Below, one piece after another: positions 25,101-37,879 of a stretch of DNA of 64,000 nt. Every line of letters begins with the position of its first letter. Position 1 is the stretch's first letter. Position numbers and translations under genes: made by a program. The notes beneath the pieces are model-generated. The model saw nothing but the letters and a program-made list of their open reading frames with translations. It was not told the DNA's origin and made no database searches. Source of the stretch: Puffinus mauretanicus (taxonomy: Eukaryota; Chordata; Aves; Procellariiformes; Procellariidae); the NCBI GenBank assembly GCA_023333565.1, contig JAJKFH010002781.1, positions 390,501-454,500 on the forward strand. The letters run 5' to 3'.

Positions 25101-28100
25101 TATTAAAAAAAATTTCATTAAAGTTTTCCTTGAAAGAAACAACATTTGGATTATGCTGTTAATTTCAGTTTCTATGGAAGAAATTTCAGCTTACTTAACT
25201 TTGGCCATTTTGTGGAGAGCCTGGTGTTATTTTTTATTGGGGTGGCCCTCTAGCTGTTTACAAGCAAGTATATTTTTTCCCTGAAATTGCTAGAGGAGGG
25301 TGTGACTTCAGGAAAGCAATGCAGGGATGACAGGTCCTACCTTTGTGGAAACTAAATGCAATGCTGCTTACATCACACTGTTCCTTAGATACTAGGATGT
25401 GAATGGGTATAAGACAGCTGGAATACAAGGTAAATCTTCAGCAGTGAGGTGAAGGAAAGAAACTGAGGTTCTGGCAAGATGTTTCTTCTGCCCAGTAGCA
25501 GGACATTTTTTCCATTTCTCATTCCAAAGCCCTGCAGTTTGAGTTCTTGGATCCTTTAATGACTTGAGGATCTCAGATGGCACGATCATCCAAGAATGCC
25601 ATCTTACATTTGCATCAGGCTAGGTACTTATTGACAGCCCTCTCAAAAAATTATTTTACCATTGCAATTATCTAAGCCTCCTTATTAGATTGGAGTACAG
25701 CCATCTGCTCTACACTGGGCTAACCCTGAAGCCTAAGAAGATGTTACAACTCATAGAAATCACAGCTGCTTATTTACTTAATCATATTAGATATAAAACA
25801 TTATCTCAGTTCTCTCCCAGATGACTGAGCTTCATATTGTTTTCTGGAAAAATTTCAAGATGTTCACTTCAGCCCGTGAAAAGCTGTATTGGTGTTAAAG
25901 ACCTAAAAGACTGTCACTGATGAAATTATAATATAATAGAAATAATGTTCCCAATTTTAGCACCAGGTGGTTGCTGCAGATTTTTATAATTGTAAAGCCC
26001 TTGACTGTGCTCAATTCAAACATTATATAAACATTTGACAGAACTAGGAATTTATTGAAGGGCAAAATGAAAGGTTTAACTTTTTCAAAGGCTTGTGTTT
26101 TAGAGGAACCTACTTAAATGAATATTTATGCTCGGGGATATTTGGTTTTATATACAATTTTGGGATAAATGACCTGTTCATATGCAGTGTGATATGTGTG
26201 CATGAACATCAAAAAAATGTACACTTAAAAAAGGAAACTGCAAGTAAACTGAAGAATCCTGAGTCAGCGTATTTTCTTAAGTAAATTACATAAATTAAAA
26301 ATTAAATCCGTAGGCACCAACAATTTCAAGTTACTCTAATGAATTAAAAACAATGGGTAATATATAGCTGGACAGTAAACTAATGAAAATGACAAAGAAA
26401 AAGAGTTTACATTTGGATATTTAAATTCACTGGAGGCAAAGAAAGGACTTTCTATTAAGAAACTTGAACCCAAATCACAAAAAATTCAGTGTATGAAATA
26501 TTTTAAAAGGAGCTCTTCATCATCAGTTTGATATTCATCCCTGTTCCTCTTTATGCACTGCTGTTTTCTTGGCCCAAATCAGATCTTTTATATAAAGGCA
26601 AATCTGGAAACTAAGAAGTATCAGGATGTGATATCCGGGTAGAGAAAATAAGGCTTCTTCCTCTTCTTTACACAGATGGTATCAAGGAATCAAGGGTGAT
26701 TCCTGACTAAAATGAAAGAGAGAAAAATACACAACATTCCTAAAATCAAAAGCAATTTTTTCAATCCTATTCAGCTGTTGAATGACTTTTGTTCCTTCTT
26801 TTTCCCCACTACTGCATCTACATTTCCTAACATAATAGTCTTTAAAAAGATTGTGCCTTTTTTGGACTCTGCATCTTGCTGCAAAGAACACTTGTCATAG
26901 CTGGCATAGTCAGACAGCAATGCACTTCAATTTTTGACCATACTTTCTTGTTCAAAACATGGTTTGGCAGGTGTATTGGACAGGTGCTAAGACCAAAAAC
27001 ACCATGGTAGGAGCAGAATTTCTCCATCTCCAAGGATGACTGCTAGCCACAGGGTCCATTTGGTATATAGTAAACTGACAGCTCAACATTAGCTCAGACA
27101 GATTTCTTAACCGGGTGAGAGACCAAGATAAAGATGAAAATGTTCAGGTGCTGTAATTTGTTGAACAAGAATATACCTAAGTTCACACTGCCGTGGGACT
27201 CATAGTGCTAACTATGCACAGCTCTCCTTTTGGACTATAAGCAAATGCTGCCCTGTTTGGCAGATAGTGAGGTTTGTGACTAAGCCAGACATGGTCTGTG
27301 CAAAAGAAGCAACTGAATACAGAAGGCAAGAGATGTTTAAGATCCATTCAAGGATTTAGCTACTCAAGGGCATTTCACAATTATTCAGAAGCGTGCTTTT
27401 CCAGGTAGGTACCCTATCATTCAAATGTTCATAGAGAACAGTTACATCCTCTCAGTTTTTCTAGCAAGTCAGTCTAGTTTATTCTCCTTTCATGTGATAA
27501 AGACTGGCATGGTCAGAGTGCATTTCTCCATACATTTGTTCCTGTTAGGATTCATTGATTAGGACCATGAAGGATACAAATTGTATATACCGTAATTTCT
27601 TCCCCATTATAATTTCCAAGTTCTGAGATTTCTGCTTATAGCAGATATTATTTTTATTATTCCTTAAGTGAATTTCAGCCTACTTCTATTATTCCAGATC
27701 ATCCAAATTTAAAGTCAATCCACATCTCACGATATGGTGCCCTTATTCTCTTCTGCACAGAAAAAATCTCTTAACTTTATGTTCACATCCAACTTTCTTA
27801 ACACACTCCCACTTTGTTGTGCTGAGGTATCTAACTAAAATATAAGTCATTTTAAGGGCATATTCTTCAAGATTGTGATCCTCAATCCAACACCAATAGT
27901 TTGCTTTCAGCATAACTATTATTTCCTCCTCACCAGGCAATTTTATATACTTGTTATAAATCCCGTATTCGTCTCCATCTTCTCCGGTTGAACTATTTCC
28001 TGTACGTCACCATGTCAGATGCTTTATTGAAGCACAGACAGATGAGATATATTGCATTTCCCTGCTCTAGAAAAATCAGTTATCTTACCAGAGAAGTTGT

Positions 28101-29135
28101 CAGGTTAGTCTGGCAAAACTTGTCTTTAAAGGTCTGACAACCTGAATTCTACCACTTTTTTGATTTAACCCCATGTCTTTAATTTATCCTCCTACTGCTC
28201 CAGCTTTTACCAAGTCTTACTTTTGCAGTTTACAAAGCTGAGTTTGCTTATTTTTTTGTCTCTTTCTAACCCCCCCTTTTTTTTGTACCTGTTTCTGAAG
28301 TGATAAGGCGGTGGCCAGAAACTAAGTCTGGCTTTGAACTTTTCACAGTAGGCTGCAAGAGTGACTGTAATCACTGTCTAAGCAGGGAAAGGAAAAGGGG
28401 AACTCTGCAGGTGTTACAGTATCAGCTGAAGCAGAGGTTCATATCCCATTATTCAGTGATGACCTGCAAATGTCATACTCTCCACACACACTGCCTGCTC
28501 TTGCTTGGTATGTCCATATTTATTCAAGTGTCTGATCTGGAGCTGTAAGCTCTGATCTGCTGCCACAGGCAAACAACATGCCCTGCAAGTCTGGCTGAGG
28601 GATGGAGAGGGGTCCTCAGGGCCTGATGGGGACCTGAGTTGCATGTGTAGTTTTTTGTGTAGACATTACGTTGCCCGTAAGATGTGGGCGCCCGGGCCTT
28701 ACAGAGAACATGGGATTAAGATTCTCTTAAAAATGTAACTTCACTCTGATTTTGAAAAGTTCAGTATTGAAAAATCTCCAGTGAGACATATCCAGTTGAG
28801 TCACTCTAGGAATACATATTGCTTGTTGAGTCTGGCTTTATCCCAAGGTCTAGTCATGCTCCCTCTGAAGTCAGTAGGAGTTTTCCCCTTCATACTGCAA
28901 TGGAAGAAGGATCTGAGCTGTAAATATGTGCCACGGGACTAGAGGCAAAATCTGAGCCTTGGGCACTTTTGCCATGGAATCAGGCTTGGTGGGCACCTGG
29001 ACAGATCAAGAACTGCTATATGAAACCATGTTGGCTTCTGTGCATAACGGGCTATTTCATTCTTGCCTTTGCATTTCTTAACAGCCATCAGGAGAAAAAA
29101 GCTAACTACAAAATGCCACATGATCCAAATCTACT
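22160..29135. other. unique sequence, no gene seen
   Basis: No gene recognised. A strong-looking splice acceptor ends at 22993 (see the separate entry). A C-rich patch occurs at about 22858-22890. About 28865-28890 has a 'GAAGTCAGTAGGAGTTTT' motif, similar to old sauropsid repeats that carry a GAAGTCAATGGGAG box, but the surrounding sequence is too decayed to assign. Confidence 0.5.
22994..23062 (+). other. possible terminal exon (weak)
   Basis: A pyrimidine-rich acceptor (TTTCTGTTCCACTCTAG, ending 22993) precedes an in-frame stretch of 22 codons starting GASEDTSW and ending LFIDK, then TAA (23060-23062). An AATAAA hexamer overlaps the stop (23058-23063). No matching upstream exon or known protein was recognised. 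Chance acceptors of this quality are expected in a window of this size. Confidence 0.1.
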
Positions 29136-29139
29136 TTCT

Positions 29140-29220
29140 GGTATATAAATCTACTCATATCAGTGGAGCTGCTCTTGATATACACCCATGTGAAGGAGAA
29201 CTGCATCAGCCCTGAGAATC
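29140..29220 (+). mobile_element. old sauropsid repeat scrap
   Basis: The order TCTACTCATATCAGTGG, AGCTGCTC, ACACCCATGTGAA, AACTGCATCAG and CCCTGA resembles a dispersed repeat common in reptile and bird genomes. Its typical text is 'cat-TGAC/ATCAGTGGGAG-TGCTCA-ATG-GTAAG-ACTGCAGGATC-GGCCC'. I do not know the element's class with certainty. Only about 80 bases are recognisable. Confidence 0.35.
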
Positions 29221-29379
29221 ATTCAGCACAGAAAATATTGATGGGCTCCCTGCTGTCTCACTGGGATAGAACAGTGCTTTTTAACTTCCACTCCAGATAA
29301 CTAAATCCTAAAATGAGGCCCAAATAATTTCCACCAAGGGAAAGTTAACTAAGAAATACAGGAATCCAATCCATGTAGC

Positions 29380-29460
29380 AAAAAATAAAATAAAATAATA
29401 ATAATAAAAAAAGTAAAATGAAACAAAAAAATTAAAGTAAAATAAAATAAAATTTAAAAG
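29380..29460. repeat. A-rich (AAAAT)n-type tract
   Basis: About 80 bases of AAAAT/AAT units with few C or G. It could be the relic tail of a retroposed sequence, but the bases before it match no element I recognise. Confidence 0.9.
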
Positions 29461-29464
29461 ATGC

Positions 29465-31180
29465 CATTAGCATTCAGACTTTCAGTCAAAAATTAAATGA
29501 GATTGTAAAACTACCGAGTAACACAAAGTCTTTAACATTTCCTCTTGCTGAAAGCAAAGGAGAACAAAATAAGCTCCAGGAAGAATTTTAGCCAGCATTA
29601 CTCTTAGTAGTAAAAACTAACCCGCTTCAAACAGCAACAAGAACCGTAAACAGTATTTGTCTTTTAAAGCTGCATATTAAGTGCAGACATAAGCATCCGT
29701 AAACAAGACACACTGATAAAGCATAAATGCTGTGGCTCCCTGTACAGAGTCCCAGTAATTTGAGACATGTGCCACCTCACTGAAGACTTCAATATTTCTG
29801 TCTTGTAATTTATTCACATCCCAAATCCCTGACATTGCTAGGAATCATAAACTTAACTGTTCTTATTGCCTTCATCAAGCAGTGGTAGTGAGACAGCTAA
29901 TGGCAAACAGACAGTTTCTGGAAAATAAGTGTCTGGAGTGGCTGGATAATCCCTGTTGATTTTTTCAGACCCGATACTGCCTTCAACAGATGTACTGTAT
30001 TAAGAGATACAAAAATTAAACAACATGAGAGGAGAGATGAAATGAGGGTACTTTACAAAATTATGTTTCCAGACTCTTTATATTACAAAGAAAATGCCCA
30101 TTTATTTATTTTCCTTTTAACGGTCTTATTATGTTGTCTTAAGCTTGGCAAAAGAAAGATGTACTGTTGCTTGCTCTGAAGAAAATGTGATATTCTTGGT
30201 TTGGTAGAAAACATCTGTACGGATGTTAACCAAACATGGACAGTAATAAAGAATGATGAGGTGGGTAACTAAGCATTCTCAATTGGCAAAACACTAGACT
30301 CTATCAGCCAAACCATGTAAGGACTAAGCAGGAGAGTCAAAAAGGAGCTATGGTGGATTTTTAAACAACATGGAAAGCCTGCTATGGAATTGCTAGCATA
30401 AAGTATATTTTTCTGGCAGTCCAAATCAGACGTAACCATAAAGTTAACATGAATTTGCAGTTAAGCTTGAAGAACTTTTTTAAAGAACACATGTACACAC
30501 ACATACAATGTGAAGCTCCTTAGATGTAATTAGAATGGGTCATATGCATATATAAATTGCCATTCAGCTGTAAAATGGCATTAAAAAACTGAGATGATTC
30601 TTTTCTAGACTTTTCTTAGGGCAAGAACATAGCACATTATCTTGCATGTTAACTTATGCCTAGGACATTAACTTGCTTTTTTGTCCAGCTCTGAGCTGGC
30701 CATAGTGATATTTAGATCCTCATGCTGAGTGTACCAGTTGCTTCTATATGCCTGCATTAGTGTGTGTTATCTATGCTGAATTTAATTTGCTGTAATGATG
30801 CTCAGCTACTTTTCTTAGTCTTTACTTCTTCCTATCAGCTTGTCTTGAATAATCTAAGCCATTTTATGCCTGCTGTGGTTTTTTCCACTCCACTTTTTAA
30901 AAAAAGTAGGATATCAGTGCTCCAAAAGAAGTGAAACCTAGCATTAGAATTGCTTTATGTATATGCACTTTGACACATCACACAAGGTGATCTTCAAATT
31001 GAGGGATCCGCTTGTGATTTGGGAAAAATGTTTTCTTCTGCAGCTCAAGGCTGAGCCTGAGATTTTGGTGAATATAATTAAGTGTTTCAAAAGGGACAGA
31101 ATTAACAGTGGAAATAAAAGGGATTTGTTACTAAAAGTGTAGAAGCAGCAACATATACAAGAATGAATATATTATAGGCA
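29465..31180. other. unique AT-rich sequence, no gene seen
   Basis: No gene or repeat recognised. Open frames here are under 70 codons. Confidence 0.55.
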
Positions 31181-31187
31181 TGTGGTC

Positions 31188-31690
31188 TGAACAGTAATGG
31201 AGTCTGACAACATGGTTGTAAACCAAGCTTTATTGATGCAGTAGGAAAGATGAGCAACAACATGCCCATAGAGCAGCTCACCCAATCCCTGATAGTAAAC
31301 ACAGGATCATAAGTGATGCCATGGCTCTGGTGGACTGCCAGGTGTCCAGGTCATCTGGCTGCAACAGCCAATCATGCAAGTGCTTTTTGAATGCAGGTAA
31401 GAGTCATGCTGGCCCTTGGCTCCACCAATGGTAGTGTGATTTGAGAGAATCACACCTTACGTGAATAATGTGGGTCGCATCCTGCCTACACTGCTGATGT
31501 CGGGCAGGGGGCAGGGTGTTGGCAGTCTGCCTACGCTGCTGATACTGGTCAATGGCAGGGTGTCAGAAGGCAAGGTGTCAAGGCATGATGTTGATGAGTC
31601 CCAGAGAAAGCTCTAGAACAATAAGCTCATTTAAAAACAACAGTTGCACAAAGCTACTTACCGTTCAAACAAGCTTCATCAACTGGGTCC
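31188..31690 (-). mobile_element. probable solo LTR, minus strand
   Basis: On the minus strand the block has LTR-like order: an upstream U3-like part with an internal 45-bp duplication, then AATAAA followed by GCTTGG (31229-31234 on the plus strand holds the complement TTTATT), then a short R/U5-like end rich in TG..CA. The likely 3' edge is TG at 31188 (CA on the minus strand). The distal boundary near 31690 is approximate. I did not find a convincing target-site duplication or primer-binding site, and no retroviral coding sequence is adjacent. Confidence 0.4.
31484..31573 (-). repeat. 45-bp imperfect tandem duplication
   Basis: Two units begin GCCTACACTGCTGAT (31484) and GCCTACGCTGCTGAT (31529). 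Both go on to a GGCAGGGTGT block. The duplication lies in the U3-like part of the LTR-like block, where enhancer duplications are common in retroviral LTRs. Confidence 0.8.
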
Positions 31691-31699
31691 TTCAAATAT

Positions 31700-34525
31700 T
31701 CAAGCATTAGATGCACATGGGGCCTAGTCTTATATAAAGAGCATTTTCTAGACAGTTTCCTTCCTGTTGCTCAGCTATGGCCGCAGCAACGCTCGCTAGA
31801 CTTGTCTGATCTTCCCTTTTGGTCTATTTTCAGTCATTTGGATATTTCCCTTGGCCTACTTTGAGATTTTCTGCTTGGCACTCTTTATCCTTCTCAGTAC
31901 TCAACAAGCATATCTGAAAATCCTGTTCTTTTGGCATTTTCAGCCACTTCCAAAGTGCTTTGTGTGCTGCAGACTACAATCTGTCCATAGCACTTCTGGA
32001 CATCCACTGTACCTCCCTTCCATAATTATCTTGAATGCTCTCTACAACAATCCTGTATGGCTTTAACATTAACCTGCTATTTTTTTCCACAGAAAAAATG
32101 TGTCCATTTTTCTGAGAGTTTGTTCTTCGGTTATTTTAATTCCATATTTCCAACTGAGTAACCTTGCCCTAGCAAAATATGGACCTTTGTATGGTTGACA
32201 AATTTAGTGCAAAAGAGAGGAAAACAAATGACAGAGCTGAAAAAAATTTGTGACTCAACATAATCTTTGATAATTCCCAGTGGAAAATCCATATTTCCAT
32301 TTGGTTACTGCAAGGAGGGCTCCTATGTACCTAGGAGGGCTCCTGCATGTCATGGCTGAGGTGGCAGCTATTTACTATTACTTGAGAAAAACTGCACAAT
32401 AACTTTCTTGGAACGTGTAGTCACATATTTAGGTATTTGCTTTCAACAAGAGCTGAGTGACCAGGTGCTTTTGAAAATATCACCAGATCCCTAACTTAAA
32501 TACTTTTTGGAATATCATAATGCATATATGTCTAAATTGTTTCTGAAGATGGGAATTAAATGATGTCGGCATTGTAATATTGAGTTGGATGTTATCTAAA
32601 TATGCTAAATATGTTTAAAATTCCGGGTCTTAAATCTTTATTTCAATGTTATTTTGTCTGAACGTGCAGTTATCTGGGGGTTTCTGGGGAACTGTATTTG
32701 CTTTGTCTCTCTTGTATGTTATCTTGTAAGTTTATTTGGCCTGGAAGCTGCCCCTTATTCAATGTTTGGACAACATCAGGCTGACTTACCTTTTGGCTTT
32801 ACTGGAGAACAAAGAATATGACACCAGAACTCAACTCTTGAAACTTTCAACTCTTGAAAGGCAATTTTGATTAGATATCCTGCTGGGGAGATGAGAAATG
32901 GGTGACATTTGTGGACATGGGAATGAAAAAGAGAAAGAAAAATAATTTAATCAATGGAAAATGATTAATAGAAAAAGATGCTGCTCTTCCTCCTCACCCC
33001 TAAAAACCCAAACCTAAACTCATTTCCCCAAATCCCAAACTAAGTACATTTATTCTTCTATAGAGGACAGTCTAAATTCTGATTTTTCTTTTTCTCCTGA
33101 GAGAGGAGTGAGAAGTATTTAGTTGGGGTTAAAGATTTCCTATTCTGTCTTGCATGCTGCCTTTGAAAACCTTTTTGAAGCAGAGGGCATAGAGAGCAAT
33201 TCCAGGAGCTAATGCAAAACAGAAGTCTATCAGCACTGGAGGGCAGCTTTTTGTTGTTGCTGCTCTTGTTTTTATATTACTTTATTGCGATTTAAGGCGT
33301 TGGAGCCCAAAGGAAAGGTACATGTACCGTATTAGAGATGTTAGCTGATATTTTGATCTAACAGTAGTATCGTCTTTATTGTCTCAAATTACAAAATGGT
33401 AGTAAGTATAGCAATGTGCTGATGCTTTTAAGATTTTGTTTTTGTTTTCAACACTTACCATTCAACTGATATGATTGAATTGTAATCCCCAAAGCATATA
33501 TCAATGCTAGAGAAATGCAGAGATTTAGAGTGAATAAATTAAGGACATCTAAAATTCTTAGGCAGGAGTGTGTCTTTCCATTCACCCTGGTTGACTCCTT
33601 GACAGTGTTTATACGCTTAACGGCATGGCTCTGTTACATCTTTGGATTAAATTAAAAGAAAATTTGGAAAAACAAAAGGACAAATGATTGAGTCTGTCTA
33701 CTCAGGAATCATCAGACCTTCTGGGACAATACAGCTGCATTGAGAGATTTGAGCTTGAGAAGCCACAGATGCTCTGAGAGACATCTGTCCTTAGATCCCT
33801 TGATGACAGGGAGGGTGTCAGGCAGTTGTGTAGATAGTGACTGAATTCTGCAGGCAACAAAATGCTCATTTTGTCTCTTTGCTTTGCCTACTGGCTTTCC
33901 TCCGTGGAGCTACTTCTTCCATTACAGATCTAACAGGAAATTCACAGGTCTTGGAAGTTAATTGTTTCTGTCTCTGTCCCCCATCTTCCTCCCCTTCATC
34001 TCTCCCTTCCCCTTCTGCCTCCCACCACTTGCACTTTCTCTAAAATGTCATTACTATGAAGTACAAGGATGATAATATTTAGCTCTGGCCAGGGACAGTT
34101 AATGACATGTAACTGCTGATTCCCAGAGCAAGAGATATAGGAAAGCAGTCTCTGGGTTTGTGTTTTTAAATAGTTCCTTTGGAGACAAGGTTATGAAATT
34201 CTTGTAGGGTTGATTTTATTTTTCTGTCAATCTTATTTACTCTTCTGACTAGTCTATACTCAGAGACAAAACCACTGGGTCAACCTGAAGTTATTTGTGT
34301 AGACCTATGTCTAAATAAATTTCAAATACACACATAACATATAATGTCATAGGTGTACCGGGTACCCTAAAATTAAAATAAAATATGCTACGAAGACTTT
34401 AATAAGGAACGGTAGATTTAGAGAAAAGGGAAATGTGGACTCAGGCAAGAGAGAGGCTTATGAAAAAAGGAATTATGAGGTAGCTTCTTTTTATAGAAGG
34501 CCCAGCTCTGAAAGGATGAAATAGT
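31700..34525. other. unique sequence, no gene seen
   Basis: No gene recognised. The 20-bp tandem duplication at 32313-32352 and a pyrimidine-rich patch at about 33975-34030 are the only distinctive features. Confidence 0.55.
32313..32352. repeat. 20-bp tandem duplication
   Basis: AGGAGGGCTCCT occurs at 32313-32324 and again at 32333-32344, each followed by related TATGTAC / GCATGTC sequence. The dodecamer is itself nearly palindromic. Confidence 0.85.
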
Positions 34526-34529
34526 AGAG

Positions 34530-35000
34530 AAGGCCTTCAAAGGGACTTTGACAAGCTGGAGAAATGGGACAACAGGAACCTCATGAAGTTCAACAAAGGG
34601 AAATGCCAAGTTCTTCCCCTGGAGAGGAATAACCCCAGGCACTGGTACAGCCTAAGGGCTGTCCAGCTGGAAAGCAGCTTTGGAGTAAAAGACTGGGAGG
34701 TACTAGTGGACACCAAGTTGAACAGGAGCCAGCAATGTGTTCTTGCAGCAAGAACGGCCAACAGCACCTTGAAGTGCATCAGGCAGAGAGTTGCCAGCAG
34801 GTTGAAGGAGATGCGACTTCCTCTCTACTCACTCCTGGTGAGACACACCTAGAGTGCTGGGTCCAGTGCTGGGCTTCCCAGTATAAGTGAGTGAGTCCAG
34901 TGAAGGACCATGAGGGTGATTAAGGGACTGGAGCATTTATGTGACATATGAGGAGAGGCTGAGAGAGCTGGGGCTGTTCTTCCCCTGAAAAGGAAGCTTG
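34530..35000 (+). mobile_element. CR1 LINE fragment (ORF2 C-terminal part)
   Basis: The plus-strand frame from about 34583 reads as the end of CR1 ORF2, downstream of the reverse-transcriptase catalytic core. It has KFNKGKCQVL, then a RNNPRHWY block, then a KLNRSQQC block, then RLPLYSLLVRHT. A stop follows at 34851. The reading then continues in another frame (LECWVQCWASQYK, from about 34850), showing a frameshift. Upstream bases (34530-34580) match the CR1 phrase for a 'LDKLEKWD-NLMK'-like segment. The element is truncated at both ends and lacks the endonuclease, the main reverse-transcriptase domain and the 3' terminal repeat, so it is inactive. The recognisable sequence fades at about 34990-35005. 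Confidence 0.88.
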
Positions 35001-35004
35001 TTAG

Positions 35005-37875
35005 GCTATGTGTGCCCTAGCAAGTATTAGGTGCAGAAAAAACAGCTCAGTAAATACAAACAATTGTTACTGAGGTCTCTACATTTCCACTATTTGTGGT
35101 TCAGGCGTTTTACTTCAAACTAGATTTAATCTGCTTTGAACAAGGTATTGATTCCTTGATCCAAACTGCCCTACCATACGTACACTTCAAGCTGTTGAAA
35201 AAGTCAGTCATTGGATAAGCTGCTTGTGTGCCCTTTTGGGATTTTGATTGGACTTGATGCCCCCTGAAACAGATCACCCTGTCTTCCAAAAAGAAACATT
35301 TTCATGCACCAGAACTGTTCTGTCAACCAAATCACTGCTCAGTAAGTGGTGTCAACTCAGGGAGATCCTTCACCATGGCATTACTGCTCAGGACCAACAC
35401 AGTCTCAAAAGGGAGCAGGAGAGAAATGGTGTCATGGAAGCAATGCACTTCTTCTTCCATGAGGAGAAGAGAGAGGTTGATTTCTAATCCCATTTTGACA
35501 CTGGGGTGTATGTAACTTGAGCAAGGACACAGGACCGTAGCAGGAATTAACCTCTTCCTGATAGTCTAGTGGACTTATGCAGGAACGATGTTGCTTCCAT
35601 TCCTCTTTGCAATTGATGTGACAAAAAAAAAATACCAACCAGCTGCTCAGGAGACAGGAGTGACACAGCACTAGATGGACTGTTGGTAATGAGTCCCAGC
35701 AGCCATAGTGCCCTACGCAGTACTGAGTGTCACTGCCACCCTCCAGCTGTGAATTCTTCCTTTTTCCTGAGGAAGAATGAAAGCATTGCAATGATCTCAA
35801 AGGCATTAGAAGCTGCCTGTGTCCCTACAACCCAATTATCACATAATTTCTATTTAGGCACCTATTTCAATGTAAGTTTCAAGATATATTAAAGAACATC
35901 CATCTGAACTACAAGGAAGTATTTGGTTCAACTGCTACAGCAATCAAATGAAGATTATTTGACCATAGCTGAAATACATACTAGCACTGGGATAATATCA
36001 TTTAGATTGTGATTTCTATTCCAAATCTAATCCAGGTTCAGTCTAGTAGGTAGAATCTTCATGTTCCTTACACTGTTTTGTGAATTTTACCACATACATA
36101 ATAATTAAAAAATGTTAACTAAATTTTCACTCATTTTCTTGTTTCCTAAAATTTAATTTCCCTCCTTTTATGTATGTTTGCAATAACAATGGCAAAAAAG
36201 ATACATCCTGACAGTCTATGATATCTCATGGAAGTCTGCTGACTTCATCACCGTACACATGTTATCATCTACAATATTTATGCTGCTTCTATTGAAGTCA
36301 GACTGATAATGCTGAAAGGTTGTTACTATGGCTATGCTATTACAGTGATACAGATGTCAATATACAGCAGCAACATAAGATATGCACCATTTACAACTGT
36401 ATGCCACCTAAGTAATAGTTTCAATAATAGAAAAAGAAATTGCCACAGCAAAATTTGCTTTATGACAAAATGCACAGTCTTTGGTTTTGATACTATGGTT
36501 TTTAGCTTCTGTATAGTGTGTGTATATATATATATAATCTTCTTAGCTGTACAAATTCTCCTTGTTATGAGCACAATATGTAGTTCTGGAACCTCTCCCC
36601 TCTCTGTATATTTTGTCCCTGAACAGTAGTTGTCTCCTAATTTAAGAGGATTCTCTTGAATTTCTATTTTTAAAGAAAGCTTCCTTCTTTAGAAGGAATA
36701 AATTTTAAACCCCAAATTGTCCTATTCTGGTGTCATTGTAATCATGTCATCAACCATTCTGAGTCACTTCTTTGTGCCTTCTGTATCATACATTACGATT
36801 CACACTTCTTATCTTGCCTATAAGGGTCCAACCCACATGGCCTCTAAGCATCTCTCTGACCTGGCTATATCCCTTCCCAAACATGAGATGTATTTCAAGG
36901 CAGGGTTACAGCCTTGCTAAAAGCCAAAAGGAAGAGGAATGGACCACTGATCAGCATTTGCTGTGAAGCCTGGGGAGGTCTGCCTTTTCCTTAATCTGCT
37001 TGGCTGGTTCTGCTTCTGACACAGATCATTTTCATAGAAATGAAGAGAATCAGAGGGGCAAGAACACTTCAGTAACAATTAACTGTAAGAAACAGTCATT
37101 TATTCATACAGGGCAAGGCCTTGTGGCACCATTTGCCCAACTATATATCTCTGAGGAAAACTGGGGGATAGACAGACATGTCAATATGTTGGTCTAAGCT
37201 TTAAACCTCTAAAAAGTGTTAAACTTATTATTCTTGCTAACAGACAGGCTAATGATATCTTGCCTTTGCTAATGGTAGGTGTGCTTCTCTGGAACTAGTT
37301 TAGGCTCTTTTCTCTAGAATATTCTCTACCCAAAATCTGCCTCAAGCTTGTCCTAAGTGATCCCAGGCACCAGTTTGAAATCAAGCTGTTCCTGAGTAGA
37401 AATCAAAACTTTTAGGCCTAACTCAAATCTCACATTTTTTCACCTTCTACCTTACTGACTTCAGCTGAACTGTTCCAGGGAATTCAATGACAAGACAAAC
37501 ACAAAACTCAAATTTTACCCAGATTCTTGGCTTTTGGACTTGACAGGAACTAATCCTCTACAGAAGAAAATAAAGATATTGTGTTTGTTTTGTCTTTGTC
37601 TTTCATTTTCTAATTGATGCGTTGCTTCCACCAGCTTCTGACTTTAAGAATGTTGATTCAAATTAGAGCCTGAATCAGAGAGAAAAGTTTTCAGGCTTTA
37701 TCATCCCCTACTAGATTAGCTAAAAGGATCCTTCATATATTCTGCCTTCTAAATCAACCTCCTTCCCTTTACTAGTCCCTCTTCTTTCTTTCCTCCTAAA
37801 TAAGACAGGGCCCCATCTGCCATTGTGGAGGGACTAGCTCCATTTCCACGAGGCTTGCTAACCTAATTAGGAAGA
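35005..37875. other. unique sequence, no gene seen
   Basis: No gene recognised. A (TA)n tract lies at 36515-36537. Open frames reach 124 codons (35432-35806, minus) without recognisable features. Confidence 0.55.
36515..36537. repeat. (TG)n(TA)n microsatellite
   Basis: A short GTGTG run passes directly into a TATATATA run. Confidence 0.9.
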
Positions 37876-37879
37876 CTTG

